64,000 nucleotides of DNA from an uncultured Micrococcales bacterium (GTDB lineage: Bacteria > Actinomycetota > Actinomycetes > Actinomycetales > Microbacteriaceae), in the NCBI GenBank assembly GCA_903909605.1, contig CAIVWH010000020.1, positions 1 through 64,000 of the forward strand. Reading direction: 5' to 3'. The position numbers and the translations under genes were made by a program. Under the pieces are notes generated by a model, which worked only from the letters and a program-made list of their open reading frames with translations, did not search any database and was not told where the DNA came from. Shown piece after piece: positions 1 to 9,524 of the stretch. Position 1 is the first letter of the stretch; the number at the start of each line of letters is the position of its first letter.

Positions 1-1
1 A

Positions 2-46
2 GACTGGGCTCAGGTCAAATACTGCTCAGAGAAGTGCAAGAGATAG
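2..46 (+). CDS. C-terminal fragment of a DUF2256-like small zinc-ribbon protein, truncated by the window start
   Basis: Frame 2 reads DWAQVKYCSEKCKR*, matching the W..VKYCS..C(R/K)R ending of DUF2256 proteins. Confidence 0.55.
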   Translation, partial: DWAQVKYCSEKCKR

Positions 47-55
47 TCTGAGCGC

Positions 56-775
56 ATGACCACTGCCACCTTGACCGAAGTTCAGATCACCGACGAGCTG
101 AAGGGCATCCTTGCGTTGCCTGCCGGCAAAGGCCCGTGGCCGGCTGTCGTGATGGTGCACGAGGTTTTCGGCACCGATGAGAACATGCGCGCTCAGATGA
201 CGCGTCTTGCTCAGGCTGGATACGCAGTGATCATGCCTGACCTATACAGCCGCGGCGGAATGCGCAAGTGCCTGACCGCAACTTTCAGGGCGCTCGCTGC
301 CGGCAGAGGTCAGGCATTCGATGACGTCGAGGCAGCAAAGAACTACATCCAAGCGCGCACAGACGTGACAGACAAAGTCGGCGTGATCGGCTTTTGCATG
401 GGCGGCGGCTTCGCCCTGCTGCTGGCTAACCAGGGCTATGACGCGGCGAACGCGAACTACGGCATGCTGCCAAAGAACATGGAAGAAGCGCTTGCCGGTG
501 CCTGCCCAATTCTCGGTAACTACGGCGCCAAGGATGGCCAGCTAAAGGGCGCGAAGGTGAAACTCGACGAGACCCTCACCAAACTCGGTGTCGAGCACGA
601 CATCAAGATGTATGAAAACTCTGGTCACGCATTCATGAACCCGAAGCAGGGTGGCGGTGCCTTCTTCGGAACGCTGCTGCGCATCACCGGAGCAAAGCCA
701 AACCCAGAAGACGCCAAGGATGCCTGGCAGCGCATCGAAGAATTCTTCGGCAAGCACCTTGCTCGAGGCCGATAG
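56..775 (+). CDS. Dienelactone hydrolase family protein
   Basis: PAVVMVHEVFG, IGFCMGGGFAL nucleophile elbow and late GHAFMNP histidine motif. Confidence 0.9.
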   Translation: MTTATLTEVQITDELKGILALPAGKGPWPAVVMVHEVFGTDENMRAQMTRLAQAGYAVIMPDLYSRGGMRKCLTATFRALAAGRGQAFDDVEAAKNYIQARTDVTDKVGVIGFCMGGGFALLLANQGYDAANANYGMLPKNMEEALAGACPILGNYGAKDGQLKGAKVKLDETLTKLGVEHDIKMYENSGHAFMNPKQGGGAFFGTLLRITGAKPNPEDAKDAWQRIEEFFGKHLARGR

Positions 776-789
776 GAAGTTCGAACCGC

Positions 790-1116
790 CTACCGCAGAT
801 AGGGGCGCAGCTCGACCTTTCGGTTGCAGGCCTTCGAACCTGCCTTTGCCAGTTCGAGGGCGGTCGCGTCATCCGGCGCGTTGATTAGCCAGAAGCCCGA
901 GTAGTGCTCGTCCATGTTGTAGAGCGAGCCGGGGTGCACTTGGCCGGCATCGGCACGGTTGTCGATGAGGGTCGCGGCCGTGCCGTGGTTGATGCCACCT
1001 GCGGTGATCCAGTAGCCCTTTTCTTCGAGCATCTCGTTGAATGCGTCGATGGCCGCCATTTCGTTGGCAGGTGCCTTTTCGAGCTGGTCGTCGATTACAA
1101 AGATGATGTAGCGCAT
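790..1116 (-). CDS. YCII-related / DGPF domain protein
   Basis: Start trimmed from the track ORF to MRYIIFVIDDQ; C-terminal HPGSLYNMDEHYSGFWLINAPDDATALELA is typical of YCII-like proteins. Confidence 0.75.
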   Translation of the reverse strand: MRYIIFVIDDQLEKAPANEMAAIDAFNEMLEEKGYWITAGGINHGTAATLIDNRADAGQVHPGSLYNMDEHYSGFWLINAPDDATALELAKAGSKACNRKVELRPYLR

Positions 1117-1148
1117 GGGGCCCTTTCGGCGGCTCGGTTTGCTCTGGT

Positions 1149-3605
1149 TCAGGCTAGTGCAGGCCTTGCAGCCGCGGCAACATCGCGGAACAGCACGCGT
1201 TTCGCGGCCTCGACCACCAGCAGGTATGCCACAACCACGGCAATCAGCGCGCCAAAGAACGGCAGCGGCAGGGGCACGAAGCCGAACCAGCCGCCGATTG
1301 GCAGGTAGGTGATTGCGGCCCCCAGAGCCACGATAAACAGCACGGATGCCACCAGCTGACCCGATGGACGCGAGCGGAAGAACGGCACGCGCCGGGTGCG
1401 AATTGCGAAGACGATCAGTGTTGCGGTCGAAAGCGACTCGACGAACCATCCGGTTTGGAATTCGGCGGCCTTCGCGTGGAAACCCCAGAGCATCAGCGCA
1501 AAAGTTGCGAAGTCGAAGATCGAACTGGCGGCACCAAAGACGATCATGAACTTGCGAATGTATTCGATGCGCCAGTGCGAGGGCTTAGCGGTTTGCTCTG
1601 GGTCAACGCGGTCACTCGGAATCGTCAACTGACTCGAGTCATACATCAGGTCTTGCAGCAGCACCTGATTCGGCGCCATCGGCAAGAACGGCAACACCAC
1701 AGAACCGAGCGCTGCGCTCATCATGTTGCCGAAGTCGCTCGAAGTTCCCATGAGCACATACTTCATCGTGTTGGTGAACACGCGACGGCCCTGTCGCACG
1801 CCTGTGGCGAGCACGCCGAGATCCTTTTCGAGCAGCACAACATCGGCCGCGTCTTTCGCAACATCGGTTGCGGAGTCAACCGAGATGCCAACGTCTGCAT
1901 CATGCAGCGCGATTGCATCATTGACTCCGTCGCCCAAGAAGCCAACTGATAGCCCGTCGATGCGAAGTGCAAGAATGATGCGCGCCTTCTGCTCTGGCGA
2001 GACTCGTGCAAACACTGTTGTGTTCTTGACTGCGGCAGCAAGTGCGGCCTCGTCAAGCGCATCAATCTGTGTTCCGGTCATCGAGCCACGCACATTGATG
2101 CCAACGCGTGAGCAAACTGTTGCGGCTACCTCGGCCGAGTCACCCGTCGCAATCTTCACCTCGATGCCCAGTGCGCCGAGAGCTTCGAGCGAGGCCTGCA
2201 CATCGGTCTTGATCGGGTCGGCGAAGGTCAGGTAGCCCTGCAAAGTCAGGCCAGCCTCGTCGGCGGCGACCAGTTGGCCACTCTTGTCGAACGGCTTGCT
2301 GGCAACCGCAATTACGCGCGAGCCCTGGGCATAGAGTGCCGAGAGCTGGTCGCGCTGAGCCTGAGTGACGCCAACGCAACGGGTGAGTAGGTCTTCTGGC
2401 GAACCCTTCGAGACCAGCAGGCTCTCGCCCTGCAAGGTGACCAGGCTTGAGGCGATGCGGCGGTTGTGGTCGAAGGCCAGAGCCTCCTTGCGCTTGGCCG
2501 TGTGGTCGAACACCGTGGCGGCGGTAGGAGCGCTCCAGAGTGCGGCATCCAAGGGGTTCATGCCTGCGGTTGAGGCCAGGGCGATTTCGTAGTCGACGTC
2601 GCTGGCCAGCATGCCGAGGAGGTTCACGTTCAGTTCGCCGAACTGCACGGCAGAGTCGAACGCAACGGCGCCTGCGGTGAGCGTGCCGGTCTTGTCGGTG
2701 AGCAACACATCGAGGTCGCCGAGATCCTCTATTGAAACCAGGCGCTTGACGAGCACACCGTCTTTCGCGAGTTGCCTTGAACCGAGTGCGAGCGCCGTGC
2801 TGACCACTGCGGGCAAAAGCTGCGGAGTCATGCCGACCGCAAGTGCGAGAGCAAACAAAACTGCCTCGATCATATTGCGACCCAAGAAGAAGTTCGCCGC
2901 GACAATCACCACTGCTTGCGCAATCGCAACGCGCAACAGAAACACGCTGAACCGACGAAGCCCGCGTTGAAAATCAGTCTCGGGAACGCGGTCGCTGAGT
3001 CGCGCGGCGATCACGCCGAACTCGGTCTCGGCACCGGTGCGAATGACAATTCCGCTCGCGGTTCCGGCACGTACAACGGTTCCCATTAGCGCGACGCTCT
3101 TGGCCGCATCGGCGGCATCCGCGTTCTTCTCAACCGGCATCGACTCACCAGTGATGATGCTCTCGTCGCACTCGAGGTCGTCGGCGATCACGAGCTGCAA
3201 ATCGGCAGGCACAATCGAGCCGATGCTGAGACGAACGAGGTCACCAGGCACCAACTCGGCAACATCGAGTTGCACCGGAACGCCATTACGCAACACCGTG
3301 GCGTGACGAGTGCTGCGACTCTTGAGGTCATCGGCCGCTCGCTCGGCGCGATACTCGGTGGTCAGGCTCAGAGTGACCGACATAGCCAGGATGGCGCCGA
3401 GCGTGATCGCGTTACCCGCATCGCCGAGCAGCCCCGACACGATGCCCGCCCCGGCGAGCAGAATCAGAATCGGGTTCTTGAACTGGCGAAGCAGCAGGCC
3501 GAACCAGGTGAGCCTCTTGGTCTCTATCTCGTTGCGGCCATACTCGGCCAAGCGAGCCGCGGCCTCGGCACTGGTGAGCCCGGTTAGGTCGCTGAGTTTC
3601 TGCAC
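1149..3605 (-). CDS. mgtA: Magnesium-translocating P-type ATPase (MgtA/MgtB-like)
   Basis: 818 aa with DKTGTLT phosphorylation motif, TGES, GDGVNDAIAL and N-terminal cation ATPase domain. Confidence 0.88.
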   Translation of the reverse strand: MQKLSDLTGLTSAEAAARLAEYGRNEIETKRLTWFGLLLRQFKNPILILLAGAGIVSGLLGDAGNAITLGAILAMSVTLSLTTEYRAERAADDLKSRSTRHATVLRNGVPVQLDVAELVPGDLVRLSIGSIVPADLQLVIADDLECDESIITGESMPVEKNADAADAAKSVALMGTVVRAGTASGIVIRTGAETEFGVIAARLSDRVPETDFQRGLRRFSVFLLRVAIAQAVVIVAANFFLGRNMIEAVLFALALAVGMTPQLLPAVVSTALALGSRQLAKDGVLVKRLVSIEDLGDLDVLLTDKTGTLTAGAVAFDSAVQFGELNVNLLGMLASDVDYEIALASTAGMNPLDAALWSAPTAATVFDHTAKRKEALAFDHNRRIASSLVTLQGESLLVSKGSPEDLLTRCVGVTQAQRDQLSALYAQGSRVIAVASKPFDKSGQLVAADEAGLTLQGYLTFADPIKTDVQASLEALGALGIEVKIATGDSAEVAATVCSRVGINVRGSMTGTQIDALDEAALAAAVKNTTVFARVSPEQKARIILALRIDGLSVGFLGDGVNDAIALHDADVGISVDSATDVAKDAADVVLLEKDLGVLATGVRQGRRVFTNTMKYVLMGTSSDFGNMMSAALGSVVLPFLPMAPNQVLLQDLMYDSSQLTIPSDRVDPEQTAKPSHWRIEYIRKFMIVFGAASSIFDFATFALMLWGFHAKAAEFQTGWFVESLSTATLIVFAIRTRRVPFFRSRPSGQLVASVLFIVALGAAITYLPIGGWFGFVPLPLPFFGALIAVVVAYLLVVEAAKRVLFRDVAAAARPALA

Positions 3606-3714
3606 CTTCTCAGGCTAACCGCAGAATGATCTCCCTTTCGAAAGTTTTCTCGCCAGGAAAAATGTCCATTATTCTTTCGTTGACAGGGGGTCTGTCTTTT
3701 ATCAGGGGGTAAAT

Positions 3715-3996
3715 ATGAAGCTAAAAATTGCAGCAGCTCTACGGGGCAAGCACAGCATGCGGCGCCTACTGGAACTTCTAAAATATTGGCCATTCTTGGC
3801 ATTTGTACCCACGCTGCTGGCACCTTGGCCTGTTGTGGCTGGATGCCTAATCTATCTGGCGGTTACCTTTCAAAGCCAGTCAGGTAAGGTCGCTATTTGG
3901 CTGCAAGTTGCGAACCTAGTGAGTTTGGAGCTGGCAATGGCTGTGTTACTTCTAAACTACGGCCACACCACGGCTCAGGTTATTCAGGGTCACTGA
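3715..3996 (+). CDS. Small hypothetical membrane protein (93 aa)
   Basis: Strong AGGGGGT ribosome-binding site before ATG; two hydrophobic segments. Confidence 0.5.
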   Translation: MKLKIAAALRGKHSMRRLLELLKYWPFLAFVPTLLAPWPVVAGCLIYLAVTFQSQSGKVAIWLQVANLVSLELAMAVLLLNYGHTTAQVIQGH

Positions 3997-4037
3997 CACA
4001 TCCTGATGCATCCCGATAACCTTGGCAAGGTGAGGGA

Positions 4038-5039
4038 ATGAATTTACTAACAAATATCGCGCGCGCTGGCTATGACTTTCTGTCGTTGCCGGTCATGGCC
4101 CAGATCTCTGATGGGCTTCTCATGCGCCGATTCACCCGACTGGCCCAGGCCGCCGAGCGCCGCATTGAGCCTGCGGGCAGTTGGCCAAAGGTCACTGTGG
4201 TCGTGCCGGTCTACAACGTCGAGCGCTACCTGACTCTCTGCTTGCAAAGCCTGCGCGCTCAGCAATACCCAAACTTGAATGTAGTAGCGGTCAACGACGG
4301 ATCAACCGACGAGTCGGCGAGCATCCTCGAAACTTTCAAAGACAAGATGAATCTCAACATCGTCACGCAGAAAAACGCAGGTCTCGCAGCTGCGCGTAAC
4401 GCCGGCGTTAAGGCAATCAAGTCGACCGATTATCTGATGTTTCTCGATAGTGACGATGCGCTCGCACCAGGCGCGCTGCACAAGCTCGTCGCGATGATCA
4501 CCAAGACCAAGAGCGACTTCGTGGTCGGTGACGTCACTCGCCTCAAGGGTCTGACTCGCGTGAAGCGCGTCGATACCCGTGCGCTCTTCAAGCAGGGAAG
4601 TGTGCCTGCCACGACTTTCAAAAGGCAGCCGAACGCCGTGCTCGATGTGACCGCGTGGAACAAGCTCTTCGACTTCAAGTTCTACAAGGCAGCGAAAATC
4701 AGTTTTCCGAGCATGTACTTCGAAGACATGAGCGAGATGACTCGCGCATACGCAGAGGCCGCGCACTTCGATATTCTCGCCGAGACTATTTATCTGTGGC
4801 GCGTTCGCACCGAAGGCGCTCGCTCAATCACGCAGCAGAAGAGCGATGAAATCAAGTTGAACGATCGCATCAAGTCACTTCGCGAAATCAAGAAGATTAT
4901 CGAGCTTGCAATCAAGGATGACCGCGCCACCAATGCAAACATGGATGCCTTCAGGGCGCGCATTGTGGCGCATGATCGAAAGCTTTATCGGGAGGAAGTT
5001 GAAAACATCGATGAGATGTTCAAATCACTTCTTAGTTAG
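4038..5039 (+). CDS. Family 2 glycosyltransferase
   Basis: VTVVVPVYNVERYLTLCLQSL, VNDGSTDES, GLAAARNAG and FLDSDD motifs. Confidence 0.92.
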   Translation: MNLLTNIARAGYDFLSLPVMAQISDGLLMRRFTRLAQAAERRIEPAGSWPKVTVVVPVYNVERYLTLCLQSLRAQQYPNLNVVAVNDGSTDESASILETFKDKMNLNIVTQKNAGLAAARNAGVKAIKSTDYLMFLDSDDALAPGALHKLVAMITKTKSDFVVGDVTRLKGLTRVKRVDTRALFKQGSVPATTFKRQPNAVLDVTAWNKLFDFKFYKAAKISFPSMYFEDMSEMTRAYAEAAHFDILAETIYLWRVRTEGARSITQQKSDEIKLNDRIKSLREIKKIIELAIKDDRATNANMDAFRARIVAHDRKLYREEVENIDEMFKSLLS

Positions 5040-5183
5040 CTCATCTAGTTGTTTTTGGATGCTCTTGAGAGATTTGACTCCCATGAACAGCATGACTGGG
5101 ATTGAAAGTGCTAGAGCAATCGCGCCGATGTAAAGAATTACAACAATGATTGTGAAAATACCCGATTCCAGAATTGGTCGCAT
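5025..5183 (-). CDS. Small single-TM protein (52 aa), below the size cutoff of the ORF track
   Basis: Read directly: MRPILESGIFTIIVVILYIGAIALALSIPVMLFMGVKSLKSIQKQLDELTKK*; AGGGG upstream of ATG; fills the gap between GT2 and galU. Confidence 0.6.
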   Translation of the reverse strand: MRPILESGIFTIIVVILYIGAIALALSIPVMLFMGVKSLKSIQKQLDELTKK

Positions 5184-5225
5184 CAGTTCCCCTGAGATTT
5201 AGTCGATTCATCGTATAACGAGAAT

Positions 5226-6104
5226 CTATTTGACGAATTCCTTTAGCCAGGCATTTAGCTCTGGGCCGAGGTCGTCGCGCTTGCTGGCTAGGCGAATGGT
5301 GGCCTTGATGTATTCCAGCTTGTCGCCTGCGTCGTAGCGCTCGCCCTTGAAGACCACGCCGACAACTCCGCCGGCTAGCTTCGGGTCGCGGGCCGAGATG
5401 GCAAGGGCGTCGGTCAGCTGAATCTCGCCACCTGCGCCTGGCTCTAGGCCGTCGATGATGTCGAGAATCTCTGGGCGAAGAATGTAGCGTCCGATCACGG
5501 CGTAGTTAGAAGGTGCGACTTCGGCCTTTGGCTTCTCGACGAAGTCTTCGATCTGAATGACATCGCCGTCGATTGAACCAGGCTTTACGCAGCCATACTT
5601 GTGGATCTCGCTCGAGGGCACCTCGACGAGAGCCACTACCGAGGCACCGGTGGCCATGTGCACCTCGCGCATGCGCTCAAGCAGGTGAGAAGTCTCTTCG
5701 ATTACGTCGTCGCCGAGCAGAACCGCGAATGCCTCATCGCCAGTGAATGAGCGGGCGGTGGCGATCGCGTGACCGAGCCCCTTGGCCCCACCCTGGCGAA
5801 CATAGTGAATGCGGCCGAGGTTGGTTGGTGCCTGAACCTTCTCGAGCTTCTCGTCGTCGCCGCGCTCTTCGAGGCGAGCCTCGAGGGCTTCGGCCGAGTC
5901 GAAGTGGTTCTCGAGCGCATACTTGTCGCGACCGGTCACGAAGAGTATGTCTTCAAAGCCGTATCGCACGGCCTCTTCAACTACATACTGAATGACCGGC
6001 TTATCGACCAAGGGCAACATCTCTTTCGGCATTGCCTTGGTGGCTGGCAAAAAGCGGGTGCCAAGCCCGGCTACCGGAATTACTGCTTTGGTCGGCTTTT
6101 TCAT
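5226..6104 (-). CDS. galU: UTP--glucose-1-phosphate uridylyltransferase
   Basis: KAVIPVAGLGTRFLPATKAMPKEMLPLVDKPVIQYVVEEA signature. Confidence 0.95.
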   Translation of the reverse strand: MKKPTKAVIPVAGLGTRFLPATKAMPKEMLPLVDKPVIQYVVEEAVRYGFEDILFVTGRDKYALENHFDSAEALEARLEERGDDEKLEKVQAPTNLGRIHYVRQGGAKGLGHAIATARSFTGDEAFAVLLGDDVIEETSHLLERMREVHMATGASVVALVEVPSSEIHKYGCVKPGSIDGDVIQIEDFVEKPKAEVAPSNYAVIGRYILRPEILDIIDGLEPGAGGEIQLTDALAISARDPKLAGGVVGVVFKGERYDAGDKLEYIKATIRLASKRDDLGPELNAWLKEFVK

Positions 6105-8704
6105 TACTTCGACTTTAGTTCTTCACCAATGGCAACGAACTCAGGCTTGTAGAGGGCGTAGGCCGCCTTCCACGGCTTGGATGGGCCAGCCCAGTGCACG
6201 ATCTTCGGGTCGGTCGAGTAGTCCTGCGTCGGCACGTAGTTCCAGTCGTCGTCGATGGCGATGGCCTCGCCACCGGCATAGAAGTTCATGACGTCCTGGT
6301 CGTTTAGGCGCAGTTCTTCAACTAGATAAAGGTTGTTCTCGATGAACCGCTCGTCGCGCATGCGGCCAAGGTTCATCAGCAAGATGCCCGCGTTGTAGGT
6401 GTCTGCGGTGAGGTCACCGGTTGAGTGCGCACGGCGGCGCAGGTTCCACGCCTGCTTCGGAGGAAGCAGCAGCGAGACTCGGGTGATCACGTCAACAAGG
6501 TTGGCCCAACCATCCATGCGGCTCTTTTTGCCGGCGAAGCGCTTCTTGCCAAGTCGAATGTCGTAGAGCTGGCCCACATCGCCACGAACCAGGATGTCGA
6601 CATCGAGGTAGAGCACCTTGTCGAGGTCGGTGAGCACCATCGGCAGGAACAGGCGGTCGAAGGTCGAAACCGTGATGTGCTTCATCAGGTTGACCTTGCT
6701 GCCGTACTGCACGCCGTCGAAGTCGTAGAACGAGAAGTTGATCTTCGGGAAAAGCTTGTGCAGCTTCTGGAAGTAGTCGTCCTTCAGTCCGCGAGCGAGC
6801 AGGTGAACGTTTAGTTCACGCTTGGTGTTCTTTTGCACGGATGCAATCACGATTGCGAGTTCGTTTGCGAGGTTCTGGTCGCAGGCGAATGCAACATTCA
6901 CTGCGCGCGAACCGCGCTTGTTGTTGCCGAGCTTGACCACGTGCGACTTGAACTTTTTGTAAACGTCTTGAAGATCGATGGCACTCTCGCCGAGTGGTGC
7001 AAGGTTATTGCAGTACTCATCAGCGAATGCAACATCGTCGGCAACGATCTCGCGCCACTTCTTCATGACGTCCTCGCGCGACTTGCCAGCGAGAATTTCA
7101 CCGATGACAACTTCGAGCTTGCTCTCGATGCCGGTGCGAATCTTGTTGAACTCTGCATCGGTGAGGTCAGCGCCGCTTGCACTGATTAGGCCCTCGAAGC
7201 GAACATCCGAGCGCTTGCCAGGAACGAAGGTGACCTTCTGGCCCATCGAGCGCGCAGGCAGGTAGCAGTGCAGACGTTTAGTCAGCACGTGGCCGAACTT
7301 CGCATACTTAGAGAGCATGCGGCGGGCATCTTCGATGCCCTCGACCAGCGTGAAGTCCTTCACGTAGTCGCCGATCTGGATGTAGAACCACTTGGGAATG
7401 AAGACCCACTTGGCCTTTAGCCACTTGGTTCCGGCCTCGACCACTGCCAGCAGCGGCATCTTGCCCGCGCCCCAAGCCTTAGGCAGAACCTGGCCGACGG
7501 TGGTGGTCACGCAGCCCGAGAAGAACGCAGGAACGCCGTAGTCGCGCAGGCGGTAGACGGTTGTCCAGTCGCGGCAACCGATTGGGCCGATCTTTTTCAG
7601 CTGAGCGGCGATCTCTTCGTTCATGATGCCCGCATCCTGGATGTGGAACGAAATCATGATTGGGTTTACGTTCTCAGGATACGGAAAGTCGATTTCACCC
7701 TTGTATGCGCGGTGCATGAACCAACCGTTTGAAATTAACCAGGTGTTCTTCGGGTAGCTCTTGCCCGATGCGAAGTCGCGGTTGAGTTCGATTGGCTGAA
7801 CCTTCACAGGTGCGCCGGTTAGCTGGCGCTTCTTCTGCACGCGAGGCTGCAGAGTCTTCAGATAGGTTGCGAGCTTGCTGCCACCGACGAAGTCGATGTT
7901 TTGAAAACGCAGCAGGTGCGAAATCGCGGCCAAGGTCTGAACGTAGTCACCGCGGTTCGACGAGGTGTGCTCCTTGTCGAGCATGTCGTAATCCATCACC
8001 GCAAAGTTCACAGCACCCGGGATGTCCTTAACGTTGCTGCCATCGTCGGAGAGCATCTTGACCCACCAGGCAAGTTCGTCGGCCTTCGCGGCTTCGCGCT
8101 TCTTCTTGGCGGCTGCATCGGCATCGATTGCGCCAACCCACTGGCGAATCTTTGCGGTGTGCTTGTGCTTGATTGCGGCGCGAGTGATTTCGATTTTGTA
8201 GTCAGACGAAACGCTCTCATCGTTCATCAGCGAATCGAGTTCGCGCAGCGCCTTCTTTGGCTCGGCCTTGATCCAGGCATCGAAGAACTCGTATGGCGCC
8301 TTCTCGGCCGAAAGTCGCATGCCGGCTTCTTTGAAGTAGCCAAATGCTGCTTCAGGCAGGTTGTCGCAGGCGAGGAAAACGCCGAATGCCAGGGCTCCGG
8401 CGACTCGGGTTGACTCGGTGTCGTAGACGCGCTGCAGCATGGCGCGGGTGTTGATGCGCTGCACTTTCTTGTAGGCCTCGCGCACGTGGTTGATAAGTGC
8501 GGTGTCTAGTGGCTCGCCAAGCTCGAGGCGGCGGGCGAGCTGGGGGCTGATCTCTTTGGGCCCAAGCAACATAAGGGCTTCAGACCATTTGTTGAGCTTC
8601 AGGGTTACTCGACGAACCTTGCCACGACGCAGAACATAGCGCCAGGCGCGCTCAAAAAAGTGGTCCAAAACCGCTCCTATTAATAAGGGTGCTAATCGCA
8701 ACAA
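6104..8704 (-). CDS. Two-domain protein: polysaccharide pyruvyl transferase-like region plus C-terminal family 8 glycosyltransferase
   Basis: Mid-region NTWLISNGWFMH...IGCRDWTTVYRLRDYGVPAFFSGCVTTT (pyruvyl transferase-like); C-terminal NVAFACDQNLANELAIVIASV...DKVLYLDVDILVRGD (GT8). Start codon uncertain. Confidence 0.8.
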   Translation of the reverse strand: MLRLAPLLIGAVLDHFFERAWRYVLRRGKVRRVTLKLNKWSEALMLLGPKEISPQLARRLELGEPLDTALINHVREAYKKVQRINTRAMLQRVYDTESTRVAGALAFGVFLACDNLPEAAFGYFKEAGMRLSAEKAPYEFFDAWIKAEPKKALRELDSLMNDESVSSDYKIEITRAAIKHKHTAKIRQWVGAIDADAAAKKKREAAKADELAWWVKMLSDDGSNVKDIPGAVNFAVMDYDMLDKEHTSSNRGDYVQTLAAISHLLRFQNIDFVGGSKLATYLKTLQPRVQKKRQLTGAPVKVQPIELNRDFASGKSYPKNTWLISNGWFMHRAYKGEIDFPYPENVNPIMISFHIQDAGIMNEEIAAQLKKIGPIGCRDWTTVYRLRDYGVPAFFSGCVTTTVGQVLPKAWGAGKMPLLAVVEAGTKWLKAKWVFIPKWFYIQIGDYVKDFTLVEGIEDARRMLSKYAKFGHVLTKRLHCYLPARSMGQKVTFVPGKRSDVRFEGLISASGADLTDAEFNKIRTGIESKLEVVIGEILAGKSREDVMKKWREIVADDVAFADEYCNNLAPLGESAIDLQDVYKKFKSHVVKLGNNKRGSRAVNVAFACDQNLANELAIVIASVQKNTKRELNVHLLARGLKDDYFQKLHKLFPKINFSFYDFDGVQYGSKVNLMKHITVSTFDRLFLPMVLTDLDKVLYLDVDILVRGDVGQLYDIRLGKKRFAGKKSRMDGWANLVDVITRVSLLLPPKQAWNLRRRAHSTGDLTADTYNAGILLMNLGRMRDERFIENNLYLVEELRLNDQDVMNFYAGGEAIAIDDDWNYVPTQDYSTDPKIVHWAGPSKPWKAAYALYKPEFVAIGEELKSK

Positions 8705-8801
8705 GCATACAAGCGGGCCTATTTGCTGGGCCTGAGCCGGTTATTCACATTTTCGGATCTGCTCTTGAATTGGCTAACTTAGTCCACTTATCATTGCGAG
8801 T

Positions 8802-9077
8802 ATGAGCAAACAGGTGAACATTCACGCAGCCAAAACCAACTTTTCGAGACTCTGCGAAGAAGTTGAGGCAGGGGGCGAGATCATCATCGCCCGCCACGGC
8901 AAGCCGATTCTCAAGCTGGTCAAGCTCGAAGAGGAGAAGCCTGCCCTTTCACGCCTGGGTTTCGCCAAGGGGCTCATCACGGGCTACGACGAAGACGAGT
9001 TCAACGCCCTCGATGCTGAAATCCTGGCCATGTATGGGCCTGAATGGTTCCCTGAAACTGACGACGCTCGCAAGTGA
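8802..9077 (+). CDS. Phd/YefM-family antitoxin
   Basis: VNIHAAKTNFSRLCEEVEAGGEIIIARHGKPILKLV. Confidence 0.92.
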   Translation: MSKQVNIHAAKTNFSRLCEEVEAGGEIIIARHGKPILKLVKLEEEKPALSRLGFAKGLITGYDEDEFNALDAEILAMYGPEWFPETDDARK

Positions 9078-9460
9078 GTTATCTGCTTGACACCAATGTG
9101 CTGGTCTGGGTCAGTCGAGACACTGACCGCCTCGGTCGAGAAACAGCAAGACTGATTCGCCGTGCCCCGAAACTGTATTTCACACCCCTTTCAATCGCAG
9201 AGTTGCGAATCAAGAGCATGCGCGGCAAGTTGGATGTTGACCCGGAGTTTGCCGCTTACCTTTTGCGTGCCGGAATGACTGAACTCCCATTTACCTCTGC
9301 ACACGCAGAGCAGATAACTCGATTCGGTTCACTCTTGCGTCACGACCCGATGGATCGTGCAATTGTGGCGCAGGCCGCGGCCGAGGGCCTCAACCTAATC
9401 ACCGCAGATCGCACGCTGCTCGAACTCGGCTTCACCTGGGTGATTGACGCAAACAAGTAG
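9074..9460 (+). CDS. PIN-domain (VapC-like) toxin
   Basis: SYLLDTNVLVWV start, acidic PIN residues, HDPMDRAIVAQAAAEGLNLITAD; 4-bp overlap with the antitoxin. Confidence 0.92.
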   Translation: MSYLLDTNVLVWVSRDTDRLGRETARLIRRAPKLYFTPLSIAELRIKSMRGKLDVDPEFAAYLLRAGMTELPFTSAHAEQITRFGSLLRHDPMDRAIVAQAAAEGLNLITADRTLLELGFTWVIDANK

Positions 9461-9524
9461 CACTCCCGCGAAGCGGGTGCCACGCATAAACTTGAACAAA
9501 ACCGCAAGCAACTGAGGAGCATCC

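Noticed and set aside
3606-3714. Mg2+-sensing riboswitch (M-box or ykoK leader) upstream of the Mg2+ ATPase
   Set aside because: The 109-bp intergenic region is too short and no M-box-like structure could be recognised by eye. An Rfam scan would settle it.
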